DNA from: Massilia sp. YIM B02443
Lineage (GTDB): Bacteria > Pseudomonadota > Gammaproteobacteria > Burkholderiales > Burkholderiaceae_D
DNA length: 64,000 bases
Direction of reading: 5' to 3'
NCBI RefSeq assembly: GCF_030411955.1
Contig: NZ_JASNRA010000001.1
Coordinates: forward strand, 310,001 to 374,000
Within the stretch, counting starts at the first letter, position 1. Every line of letters begins with the position of its first letter. The notes below the pieces were generated by a model that was not told where the DNA came from, ran no database searches, and was given only the letters and a program-made list of their open reading frames with translations. This document shows positions 55,021 to 63,253 of the stretch, piece after piece. The translations under genes were made by a program, and so were the position numbers.

Positions 55021-57552
55021 ATGTTCGTCCAGGCTCTTCGCATGACGGCGCGCGACTGGCGCGCCGGTGAGCTGCGCTTCCTGCTGGTGGCGCTGGTGGT
55101 CGCGGTGGCGGCGCTCACTTCCGTGAGCTTCTTCATCGACCGCATGCGTGCGGGCCTGGACCGCGATGCGCACCAGTTGCTCGGCGCCGACCTCCTGGTC
55201 AATGCCGACGACCCGGTGCGTGCAGAATGGCGGCAGGAGGCCGAACGGCGCGGCCTGCTGCTGGCCGATACCGTCACCTTCCCCAGCATGGCGCAGGCGG
55301 GCGAGGGCGACGACTCAATGGCCCAGCTGTCGTCGATCAAGGCGGTGTCGACCGGCTATCCGCTGCGCGGCCAGCTGACGGTCAGCCTTGATCCGGAAGC
55401 GGCCGCCGGTGCGCGTGGCGCGGCAACGCGCGCGGTGCCGCAACCGGGCACCGTGTGGGTCGACCCGAACCTGCTGCCGGCGCTGCGCGCCAAGGTCGGC
55501 GACACGATCGTGCTGGGCAACAGCCAGTTCCGCATCGCCCAGCTGATCGCCACCGAGCCGGACAAGGGCGCCTCGTTCGCCAACTTCGCGCCGCGCGTGA
55601 TGCTGGCGCTGGGCGACCTGAAAGCCACCGGCCTGGTCGACGACTTCGCGCGCGTCACCTATCGCCTGCAGGTGGCGTCGACAGACCGCAACGACCTGGC
55701 CGCGGTGCGCGACTACGAAACCTGGCTGCGCGCGCAGATCCGTGACAACAACGTCAAGGGCGTGCGCATCGAGACGCTGGAAAGCGGGCGGCCCGAGATG
55801 CGCGCCACGCTCGATCGCGCCGGCCTGTTCCTGTCGCTGGTCGGCCTGCTGTCGGCAATGCTGGCGGCGGTCGCGGTGGCGATGGCGGCGCGCCGCTTCA
55901 TGAGCCGCCACCTGGATGCCTGCGCCATGCTGCGCTGCCTGGGGCTGACCCAGAACCAGGTTGGCCTGCTGTACCTGACCGAGTTCGCGCTGGTCGGCCT
56001 GGCGGGCAGCGTGATCGGCGTCGCGGTCGGCTTCGGCGCCCACTTCGTGCTGCTCGAGATGATCGCCTCCCTGATCCGTACCGAGCTGCCGCCGGTGTCG
56101 ATCCTGCCGGCGCTGCAGGGCGTGGCCACCGGCATGCTGCTGTTGCTTGGCTTTGCCCTGCCGCCGATCCTCCAGCTGCGCAACGTGCCGCACAACCGCG
56201 TGATCCGGCGCGAGCAGGGCGCGCCGCGGCCGGCCGCGCTGGCGACTTATGGACTGGGCGTGGGCGTGTTCCTGCTCCTGCTGCTGTGGCAAGCGGGGGA
56301 CGCGAAGATGGCCTTGATGATCGCCGGCGGCTTCCTCGGCGGCTTCGCGGTGTTCGCGCTGGTGGCCTGGCTCTGTTTGCAGGGCTTGCGCCGCCTGCGC
56401 GGCAGTATCAAGCATCAGGGCTGGCGCTTCGCCGTCACCTCGCTGCAGCGCCGTCCCGGCGCCACCGTGGTGCAGGTGGTGTCGCTGGCGCTGGGCCTGA
56501 TGGCGCTGCTGCTCTTGACCGTGGTGCGCGGCGACCTGATGGCGGCCTGGCGCCTGGCCACGCCGCCGGACGCGCCGAACCGCTTCGTGATCAACGTGCT
56601 GCCCGAGCAGAAGACCGGGGTCGAGCAGCAGCTGGTGGCGGCCGGCGTGAGCAAGCCCGTGCTGTTCCCGATGATCCGTGGCCGCCTGACGGCGGTGAAT
56701 GGCAACCCGGTCACGCGCGACACTTACGACAACGACGAGGCGCGGCGCCTGGCCAACCGCGAATTCAACCTGTCCACCACCAATGCGCTGCCGGAAGCGA
56801 ACGAGATCGTCGAAGGCAGCTGGTTCAAGGATGCGCCGGGCGTGGCCGAAGCCTCGGTCGAGCAGAGCATCCTGCAGCGCCTGAACCTGAAGCTGGGCGA
56901 CACCATGCGCTTCGACATGGCCGGCCTGATCGTCGATGCGAAGATCACCAGCGTGCGCAAGCTCGAATGGGGCTCGATGCGCGCCAACTTCTTCGTCATC
57001 ATCAATCCGGCGGCGATGGCCAATGCGCCGACCACCTACATGACGGCGTTCCACCTGCCGCAGGGCGGTTCGAACGTCGGCAATGCGCTCAGCCGCGCCT
57101 ATCCGAACCTGACCGTGATCGACGTCTCGGGCATCATCCGCCAGCTGCAAGAGGTGCTGGACCAGGTGGTGACGGCGGTCGAGTTCCTGTTCCTGTTCAC
57201 GCTCGCCTCGGGCGTGCTGGTGCTGTATGCGGCGCTGATGGGATCGCAGGCCGAGCGTACCCGCGAAGCAGGGCTGCTGCGCGCGCTGGGCGCCACGCGC
57301 CAGCAGCTGGCGCAGGCGCAGCGCATCGAGTTCGTGCTGGTCGGCGGCCTGGCCGGCCTGCTGGCGGCCAGCGGCGCGGCGGCGCTGGGCTGGGCGCTGG
57401 CGACGTACCAGTTCAAGTTCCCGTGGGTGTTCGAGCCGGGCGTGTGGCTGGCCGGGCTGGTGACGGGCGCGCTGTGTGCCATCGTCGGCGGCTGGTTCGG
57501 CCTGCGCGGGGTGCTGCGCCAGCCGCCGCTGCAGACGCTGCGCGAAGCGTAG
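55021..57552 (+). CDS. FtsX-like ABC transporter permease (YbbP type)
   Basis: 843 residues. Ten or so membrane helices and two FtsX domains, around 285-390 and 715-835 (LFTLASGVLVLYAALMGSQAERTREAGLLRALGATRQQL is the typical second FtsX block). Large soluble periplasmic part between helices 1 and 2. The E. coli counterpart works with the ATPase YbbA and lipase TesA. No ATPase gene lies here. The TAG stop is formed by the first bases of the REP element at 57549. Confidence 0.88.
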   Translation: MFVQALRMTARDWRAGELRFLLVALVVAVAALTSVSFFIDRMRAGLDRDAHQLLGADLLVNADDPVRAEWRQEAERRGLLLADTVTFPSMAQAGEGDDSMAQLSSIKAVSTGYPLRGQLTVSLDPEAAAGARGAATRAVPQPGTVWVDPNLLPALRAKVGDTIVLGNSQFRIAQLIATEPDKGASFANFAPRVMLALGDLKATGLVDDFARVTYRLQVASTDRNDLAAVRDYETWLRAQIRDNNVKGVRIETLESGRPEMRATLDRAGLFLSLVGLLSAMLAAVAVAMAARRFMSRHLDACAMLRCLGLTQNQVGLLYLTEFALVGLAGSVIGVAVGFGAHFVLLEMIASLIRTELPPVSILPALQGVATGMLLLLGFALPPILQLRNVPHNRVIRREQGAPRPAALATYGLGVGVFLLLLLWQAGDAKMALMIAGGFLGGFAVFALVAWLCLQGLRRLRGSIKHQGWRFAVTSLQRRPGATVVQVVSLALGLMALLLLTVVRGDLMAAWRLATPPDAPNRFVINVLPEQKTGVEQQLVAAGVSKPVLFPMIRGRLTAVNGNPVTRDTYDNDEARRLANREFNLSTTNALPEANEIVEGSWFKDAPGVAEASVEQSILQRLNLKLGDTMRFDMAGLIVDAKITSVRKLEWGSMRANFFVIINPAAMANAPTTYMTAFHLPQGGSNVGNALSRAYPNLTVIDVSGIIRQLQEVLDQVVTAVEFLFLFTLASGVLVLYAALMGSQAERTREAGLLRALGATRQQLAQAQRIEFVLVGGLAGLLAASGAAALGWALATYQFKFPWVFEPGVWLAGLVTGALCAIVGGWFGLRGVLRQPPLQTLREA

Positions 57553-57653
57553 GGTTGGCGGCTCGGCCGCCGACGCGTTCAACCGGCATTCGATCCGCCA
57601 CGCGGTTTGCATGCGTGATTCGAACGCGTCGGCAGCGTAGCTGCCAACCCTAC
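57549..57653. repeat. REP/BIME class I, copy 5 (different core)
   Basis: 105 bp. GTAGGGTTGGCGGCTCGGCC at the left and GTAGCTGCCAACCCTAC at the right; inner arms GACGCGTTC / GAACGCGTC. The core differs from copies 1-4, so this is a second subtype that shares the REP ends. It supplies the stop codon of the upstream permease gene. Confidence 0.85.
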
Positions 57654-57667
57654 GCTATCATGGCGGG

Positions 57668-58102
57668 ATGTCCGAACACACTACCGAATCGACGGCCGGC
57701 GCCGACGCAGCGCAGGCCGAACCCAAGACCCTGTACGAGATCATGGGCGGCGCCGAGCGCCTGCGCGAGCTGGTCGACCGCTTCTATGACCTGATGCAGC
57801 TGGAGCCCGATTTCGCCGGCATCCACGCCATGCACCCCGTCCCCAACGACAGCTCGCGCGAGAAGCTGTTCATGTTCCTGTCCGGCTGGATGGGCGGGCC
57901 CGACCTGTTCGTCGAGCGCTACGGCCATCCGCGCCTGCGCGCGCGCCACCTGCCGTTCGCGATCGGCACCAAGGAGCGCGACCAGTGGCTGCGCGCGATG
58001 GCGTGGGCGATGGAAGACCTGGGCTACGACGACGCGCTGCGGGTGCGCATGATGAACGCGTTCTTCAATACCGCCGACTGGATGCGCAACAAACCCGACT
58101 GA
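57668..58102 (+). CDS. Group II truncated haemoglobin
   Basis: 144 residues. Haem pocket residues of trHbO are visible: Tyr B10 (Y40 in DRFYDLM), Trp G8 (W107 in DQWLRAM) and proximal His F8 (H94 in RLRARHLPF). Binds O2/NO and may protect against nitrosative stress. A flexible N-terminal 20 residues precede the globin. The rmuC start is 3 bases after the stop, so they share a transcript. Confidence 0.92.
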   Translation: MSEHTTESTAGADAAQAEPKTLYEIMGGAERLRELVDRFYDLMQLEPDFAGIHAMHPVPNDSSREKLFMFLSGWMGGPDLFVERYGHPRLRARHLPFAIGTKERDQWLRAMAWAMEDLGYDDALRVRMMNAFFNTADWMRNKPD

Positions 58103-58105
58103 CCG

Positions 58106-59425
58106 ATGACGACCGCCGAAATCCTGATCCTGCTCGGCCTCGCGGTCGTGATCGCACTGCTGGTCCTGCTCCTGCTGCGCCAGCGCAGCAACGGGGACGG
58201 CAACCATGTTGAACGCCTCGAGCGCGAACTGCGCCAGGAACTGCAGTCCAGCGCCCAGTCCACGCGCCAGGAACTCAATGGCGCGCTGGCCCAGTACCAC
58301 GCGGCGTCGGTCCAGCAGTTCGACAGCATGCGCCACCAGATGCAGCTGCAGTCGAGCGGCGGACGCGAAGAACAGGCGCGCGCACTGAAGCGCTTCGCCG
58401 ACACGCTGCAGCAGACGCTGGCGAACCTGACCGAATCGAACGCCCAGCGCATGCTGGAAGTGCGTAACACGCTGGAAACCAAGATCCGCGACCTGCAGGG
58501 CGACAACGCCCGCCGTCTGGAAGAGATGCGTCAGACGGTCGACGAAAAGCTGCACGCCACGCTCGAGACGCGTCTGTCGGAATCGTTCCGCCAGGTGTCC
58601 GAGCGGCTGGAAAAAGTGCACCAGGGCCTGGGCGAGATGCAGCAGCTGGCGATCGGCGTGGGCGACCTGAAGCGCGTGCTCACCAACGTCAAGACCCGCG
58701 GCACCTGGGGCGAAATGCAGCTCGAGATGCTGCTCGAGCAGGTGCTCACGGTCGACCAGTACGCCAAGAACGTGGAGACCGTGGCCGGGTCGAATGCGCG
58801 CGTCGAATTCGCGATCCGGCTGCCGGGGGTGGTCGACGGCGGCGCGCCACTGTGGCTGCCGATCGACGCCAAGTTCCCGAAGGAGCAGTACGAGCGCCTG
58901 CTGGCGGCGGCCGACGAGGGCGACGCCGACGGCGTGGCGCGCGCCGGCGCCGAGCTGGAACGCGCGGTGCGCAATGAAGCGCGCACCATCTGCGACAAGT
59001 ACGTCTCGCCGCCGCAGACCACCGACTTCGCGATCCTGTTCCTGCCGACCGAAGGGCTGTATGCCGAAGTGATGCGCCGCCCCGGCCTGGCCGACGAGCT
59101 GCAGCGCACGCTGCGCGTGACCATCGCCGGCCCGTCGACCTTGAGCGCCTTGCTCAACAGCCTGCAGATGGGTTTCCGCACCTTAGCGCTGGAAAAGCGC
59201 TCGTCCGAGGTGTGGCAGGTGCTGGGCGCGGTGAAGACCGAGTTCACCAAGTTCGGCGACGTGCTGGCTACCACCAAGGCGACGCTGGAAAAGGCCGCCA
59301 AGAACATCGAAAGCGCCGAGGTGCGCAGCCGCCAGATGGCGCGCAAGCTGAAATCGGTGGAAGCCTTGCCGAGCGAGGCGGCGCAGCTGATGCTGGGGCC
59401 GGACGGGTTGGAGCGGGACGAATGA
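58106..59425 (+). CDS. rmuC: DNA recombination protein RmuC
   Basis: 439 residues. One N-terminal membrane helix (about 5-25), a long coiled coil (about 30-190, rich in Gln/Glu/Arg), and the RmuC nuclease-like domain (TRGTWGEMQLEMLLEQVLT, VWLPIDAKFPKEQYERL-like block, TEGLYAEVMRRPGL). Limits inversions at short inverted repeats, which is notable beside the inverted-repeat elements here. Confidence 0.93.
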   Translation: MTTAEILILLGLAVVIALLVLLLLRQRSNGDGNHVERLERELRQELQSSAQSTRQELNGALAQYHAASVQQFDSMRHQMQLQSSGGREEQARALKRFADTLQQTLANLTESNAQRMLEVRNTLETKIRDLQGDNARRLEEMRQTVDEKLHATLETRLSESFRQVSERLEKVHQGLGEMQQLAIGVGDLKRVLTNVKTRGTWGEMQLEMLLEQVLTVDQYAKNVETVAGSNARVEFAIRLPGVVDGGAPLWLPIDAKFPKEQYERLLAAADEGDADGVARAGAELERAVRNEARTICDKYVSPPQTTDFAILFLPTEGLYAEVMRRPGLADELQRTLRVTIAGPSTLSALLNSLQMGFRTLALEKRSSEVWQVLGAVKTEFTKFGDVLATTKATLEKAAKNIESAEVRSRQMARKLKSVEALPSEAAQLMLGPDGLERDE

Positions 59426-59452
59426 TGTGGCGGCTGGCCGGGGGCTTCTGCC

Positions 59453-59989
59453 TTACTCCAACATCATTTGCCGCGCCAAATCCGTCCCACCCCAATCCGC
59501 CGGATAAATTCCTGCATCCACATACCGTTTGAATGACGAATACGGCCATGCTGCGGCATCGGCGCTCAATCCGTGCTTGACCGGATTGTAATGAATGTAA
59601 TCGACATGCTTTTCCATGTCATGTTCATCGCGGATCCGGTGTTCCCAGTATTTGCGTTGCCAGATGGGCGACTCGCGCCGACGACGCTGGGCAGTTGTCA
59701 GGTTGAAGTCGCCGTGCGAGTCCCGGCACGCAAACGACACGTGGTGTTTGATTTGCGACCAACGCGTAGCGAAGTTGACGTCGCCGTCGGGCAGGGTCCA
59801 GATGCAATGCAGATGATCCGGTAACAAGACAATGGCATCGAGCCGGAAGGGCAGGTGGGCACGTACGCGTTCGAAGGCCGCGCGCAGAGCGATACGAATC
59901 GACTCGTCGCACAGGATCGGGCGGCGGCGGTAGGCGACGACAGTGAAGAAGTAGGTGGTGCCATCGAGGGCACGGCGGTAGCGGGCCAT
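59453..59989 (-). CDS. REP-associated tyrosine transposase (RAYT, TnpA_REP)
   Basis: 178 residues, IS200/IS605-like Y1 transposase fold. The HUH motif H59-L-H61 is in LLPDHLHCIW; the catalytic Tyr is Y131 in YIHYNPVKHG. Basic C-terminal part. It nicks single-stranded DNA at REP hairpins carrying a GTAG foot. A pair of class I REP units lies right at its 5' side (60043-60110), fitting the usual RAYT-REP arrangement. It is intact, so activity is possible. Confidence 0.9.
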   Translation of the reverse strand: MARYRRALDGTTYFFTVVAYRRRPILCDESIRIALRAAFERVRAHLPFRLDAIVLLPDHLHCIWTLPDGDVNFATRWSQIKHHVSFACRDSHGDFNLTTAQRRRRESPIWQRKYWEHRIRDEHDMEKHVDYIHYNPVKHGLSADAAAWPYSSFKRYVDAGIYPADWGGTDLARQMMLE

Positions 59990-60042
59990 GCAGGCATCGT
60001 AGAGAGCCGGTTGCCAATACCGATGTGACAGATCAAACGTGC

Positions 60043-60112
60043 GTTGAACGCGTCGGCGGCATAGCCGCCAACCCTACGGTAGGGTTGGCGGGTCCCCCGC
60101 CGACGCGTTCAC
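60043..60112. repeat. REP class I pair beside the RAYT gene (head to head)
   Basis: Unit 1 (60043-60077) ends CCAACCCTAC; unit 2 (60079-60112) begins GTAGGGTTGGCGG and has GCCGACGCGTTC. The GTAG feet meet in the middle, while in the five longer copies they are at the outer ends. There is no core between them. Confidence 0.85.
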
Positions 60113-60118
60113 CGAACG

Positions 60119-62011
60119 TTAGAACAGCCCTTCGAACGGCAAAATATCAACCATATCGCCCGCCGCGACGTTGCCCTGCTCGTCATGCAAGACAACCATG
60201 CAATTCGCCTCCGACATCGAGCGCAGGATACCCGACCCCTGCGACCCGGTAATGCGCACTTCCGGCACCCCATCCGCTCCACGCGCCACGATCCCGCGCT
60301 GGTACTCGGTGCGTCCCGCCTTCTTGCGGATCGCGCCGCTGGAGCGCGCGCGCAGCAGCGGCAGCGGCGCCTCGGCGCCCATCATGCGCAGCAGCGCTTC
60401 GCGCGCGAAGAAGTAGAACGAGACCATCACCGCCACCGGATTGCCCGGCAGCCCGAACAGGAAGGCGCTGCGCCCGTTGGAATGGATACGTCCGAACGCC
60501 AGCGGACGGCCCGGGCGCATGCCGATCTTCCAGAACGTGACGTCGCCCAGTTGCGCCATCACCTGCTTGGTGTAGTCGGCGGCGCCGACCGAGACGCCGC
60601 CCGAGGTGACGATGGCGTCGGCGTTCTCGCAGGCGGTGCGTAATGCGTCTTCCAGTGCTTGCGGGCTGTCGCGCACGATGCCCATGTCGATGATCTCGCA
60701 GCCCAGGCGCTGCAGCATGCCGTAGATGGTGTAGCGGTTGCTGTCGTAGACGCAGCCTTCGCCGAGCGGCTCGCCGATCGAGCGCAGCTCGTCGCCGGTC
60801 GAGAAGAACGCCACGCGCAGGCGCCGCTGCACCGGCACTTCGGCAAAGCCGAGCGAGGCCACCAGGCCGAGATCGGCGGGACGGATGACGCGGCCTGCCT
60901 TCAGGGCCGCGCTGCCGGCGGCCAGGTCTTCGCCGGCCAGGCGGCGGTTGTCGCCGGCGCGGATCACGCCGGCGCGCAGGGTGATGCTGTCGTCGCCGAC
61001 GCTGTCGGCGAACTCCTGCGGCAGCACCGTGTCGCAGCCGGACGGCATCACGCCGCCGGTCATGATGCGCACGCATTCGCCGGGGCCGGCGATGACGCCG
61101 CTCGGGCGGCCGGCATACACCGTGTCGACCACCTTGAAGCCGGCGCTGCCGTCCGCCGGCAGGTCGGCGCCGCGCAGGGCGTAGCCGTCCATCGCCGAGT
61201 TGTCGTGGGCCGGCACGTTGATCGGCGAGACGATATCGCGCGCCAGCACCCGGCCCAGCGATGCGCGCAGCGCCACCATCTCGACCGCGCGCACCGGCTG
61301 CACGAACTGCCCGATGATGCGCTGGGCGTCGCGCACGCTCAGCGCGTCGGGATCGTAGCCGCTGATGCAGCTGGCGACCTGGGACAGGCTTTGCGCGCCG
61401 GCCGCGGTGTCATCCATCTGCTGCAGCTCTTCCGGTGTATTGATATTGCGGAAGGCGTCGCCGTCCTCGAACAGCACCTCGACCGATTTCAGTTCGCGGT
61501 GCCAGCCGTCGACGCGGCGTCCGCCGCCTTCTAGGTAGGCCGCCAGTTCCGGCAGGCGGCTGGCGCGCACCAGGCAGAACACCGGGTGCGGCTGCACGCG
61601 CATGCCCGGCTCCTGGGTCGCGGCATAGGCGACGTCGGCGTCGTTGTCTTGCAGCGCCGCCAGCAGGCGCTGCGCCAGGTCGGGCGGCAGGAAGGGCGAG
61701 TCACAGGGCACGGCCAGCAGGAACGGCGTGGCGCAATGGGCCAGCCCGGCGGCGAGGCCGGCCAGCGGCCCCGCGTATTCAGGAACCCCGTCCGGCGATT
61801 CGTCCGGCAGCACCATGGCGCCAAAGGCGCGGTAGGTGTCGAGGTTGCGATTGGCGCTGATCGCCAGCGGCCCGACCTGCGGGCGCAAACGCGCCAGCAC
61901 GTGTTCCACCATCGTTTTGCCGCGCAACGGCTGCAGCCCCTTGTCGACATTGCCCATGCGCGAGCCGCGGCCGCCCGCCAGCACCAGTCCGCTGATCGAT
62001 CCAGTATCCAT
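60119..62011 (-). CDS. MobA-MoeA fusion protein (Moco guanylyltransferase + molybdopterin molybdotransferase)
   Basis: 630 residues in one frame. Residues 1-198 are MobA: LVLAGGRGSRMGNVDKGLQPL (GTP site), VPCDSPFLPPDL and FRNINTPEEL. Residues 199-630 are MoeA: SCISGYDPDALSV start, AHDNSAMDGYALRG, the MoeA/MoaB-type ligand site TSGGVSVGAADY, and GLPGNPVAVMV. MoeA inserts molybdate into molybdopterin and MobA adds GMP to give MGD. The ATG for residue 199 (61417) may be the old moeA start and could still be used. It lies 6 bases after moaA. Confidence 0.93.
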   Translation of the reverse strand: MDTGSISGLVLAGGRGSRMGNVDKGLQPLRGKTMVEHVLARLRPQVGPLAISANRNLDTYRAFGAMVLPDESPDGVPEYAGPLAGLAAGLAHCATPFLLAVPCDSPFLPPDLAQRLLAALQDNDADVAYAATQEPGMRVQPHPVFCLVRASRLPELAAYLEGGGRRVDGWHRELKSVEVLFEDGDAFRNINTPEELQQMDDTAAGAQSLSQVASCISGYDPDALSVRDAQRIIGQFVQPVRAVEMVALRASLGRVLARDIVSPINVPAHDNSAMDGYALRGADLPADGSAGFKVVDTVYAGRPSGVIAGPGECVRIMTGGVMPSGCDTVLPQEFADSVGDDSITLRAGVIRAGDNRRLAGEDLAAGSAALKAGRVIRPADLGLVASLGFAEVPVQRRLRVAFFSTGDELRSIGEPLGEGCVYDSNRYTIYGMLQRLGCEIIDMGIVRDSPQALEDALRTACENADAIVTSGGVSVGAADYTKQVMAQLGDVTFWKIGMRPGRPLAFGRIHSNGRSAFLFGLPGNPVAVMVSFYFFAREALLRMMGAEAPLPLLRARSSGAIRKKAGRTEYQRGIVARGADGVPEVRITGSQGSGILRSMSEANCMVVLHDEQGNVAAGDMVDILPFEGLF

Positions 62012-62017
62012 GTTTTT

Positions 62018-63127
62018 TTATCCGCCAATATAGGACATTTCGACCCGGCGCGCGCCGGGCTCCATTGGCGCCATATCTGCCGTGCGCGTCTCGGAATAAC
62101 GGTCGGCGCGGCCGCGCCACAGCTGGGCGATGGCGCTGCCGATCTCGAGGTCGTCGCGCCCTTCGCGCAGCAGCGCGCGCAGGTCGTGGCCGCGGGTGGC
62201 GAACAGGCAGGTGTACAGCTTGCCCTCGGTCGACAGCCGCAGGCGCGAGCAGTCGCCGCAGAAGGCCTGGGTGACGCTCGAGATCATGCCGACTTCGCCG
62301 TCGCCGTCGAGGTAGCGCCAGCGGGTGGCGGTTTCGCCGCTGTAGTTCGGGTTGAGCGGCGCCAGCGGCAATTCGGCCGCGATGCGGCGCACCACGTCGC
62401 CCGACGGCACCACCTCGGCCATGTTCCAGCCGTTCGACGCGCCAACGTCCATGTATTCGATGAAGCGCAGGATGGTCGGCGAGCCCTTGAAGTGGCGCGC
62501 CATCGGCAGGATCTGGTCGTCGTTGGTGCCGCCCTTGACCACCATGTTCACCTTCACCGGCCCCAGGCCGACGGCGTGGGCGGCGTCGATCCCGTGCAGC
62601 ACGTCGGACACCGCAAAGTCGACGTCGTTCATGCGCTTGAACACGGCGTCGTCGAGCGCGTCGAGCGACACCGTCACGCGATCGAGACCGGCGTCTTTCA
62701 ATGCCCGCGCCTTGCGCGCCAGGATCGAACCGTTGGTGGTGAGCGTGAGGTCGAGCGGACGGCCGCTCGGGGTCGGAAGCGCGCGCAGCATGGCGACCAG
62801 GCGCTCCAGGTTCTTGCGCAGCAGCGGCTCGCCGCCGGTCAGGCGCAGCTTTTCGACGCCATGCGCCACGAACAGGCGCGCCACGCGCGTGATCTCCTCG
62901 AACGACAGCAGGTCGCCGTGCGGCAGGTATTGGTAGTCCTTGTCGAACACTTCCTTCGGCATGCAATACACGCAACGGAAATTGCAGCGGTCGGTGACGG
63001 AAATGCGCAGGTCGTGCAAGGGACGGCCGAGCGCGTCGCTGAGCAGGCCGGTGGGCGCCGCCAGGGTTGCCGGAATTTTCATTGCCGGCGAGCGCAAGTC
63101 GTTGATCGGGATGATTTTTTCGGACAT
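62018..63127 (-). CDS. moaA: GTP 3',8-cyclase MoaA
   Basis: 369 residues, radical SAM enzyme, first step of molybdopterin synthesis. N-terminal cluster CNFRCVYC (C48, C52, C55), C-terminal cluster Cys region with [11 protein letters not shown] and a further Cys in YTCLF, and the essential C-terminal Gly-Gly (YIGG). SAM motif LTGGEPLLR. Start at 63127; a shorter start at MKIPATL is possible. Cotranscribed with mobA-moeA. Confidence 0.96.
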   Translation of the reverse strand: MSEKIIPINDLRSPAMKIPATLAAPTGLLSDALGRPLHDLRISVTDRCNFRCVYCMPKEVFDKDYQYLPHGDLLSFEEITRVARLFVAHGVEKLRLTGGEPLLRKNLERLVAMLRALPTPSGRPLDLTLTTNGSILARKARALKDAGLDRVTVSLDALDDAVFKRMNDVDFAVSDVLHGIDAAHAVGLGPVKVNMVVKGGTNDDQILPMARHFKGSPTILRFIEYMDVGASNGWNMAEVVPSGDVVRRIAAELPLAPLNPNYSGETATRWRYLDGDGEVGMISSVTQAFCGDCSRLRLSTEGKLYTCLFATRGHDLRALLREGRDDLEIGSAIAQLWRGRADRYSETRTADMAPMEPGARRVEMSYIGG

Positions 63128-63171
63128 TTCGTTACGATAGCACGGGCGCTGTTCGGCTGCCGGTGAAGAAC

Positions 63172-63199
63172 AAAAAAGGAAGCCGGCGGCTTCCTTTTG
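63172..63199. terminator. Bidirectional terminator between rne and moaA
   Basis: AAAAAAGGAAGCC-GGC-GGCTTCCTTTT. On the minus strand the stem is followed by six T, so it ends the rne transcript before moaA. A second GC stem (GCGCCCGGC/GCCGGGCGC) lies at 63212-63235. Confidence 0.85.
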
Positions 63200-63253
63200 G
63201 AGACAACTTGCGCCCGGCGTGCTGCCGGGCGCATTTGCGGACCTGCGCTGCTG

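Noticed and set aside
55315..57612. 765-residue minus-strand frame opposite the FtsX-like permease
   Set aside because: Antisense shadow, very rich in Arg, Gln, His and Ala; the plus-strand permease has clear membrane helices and FtsX blocks.
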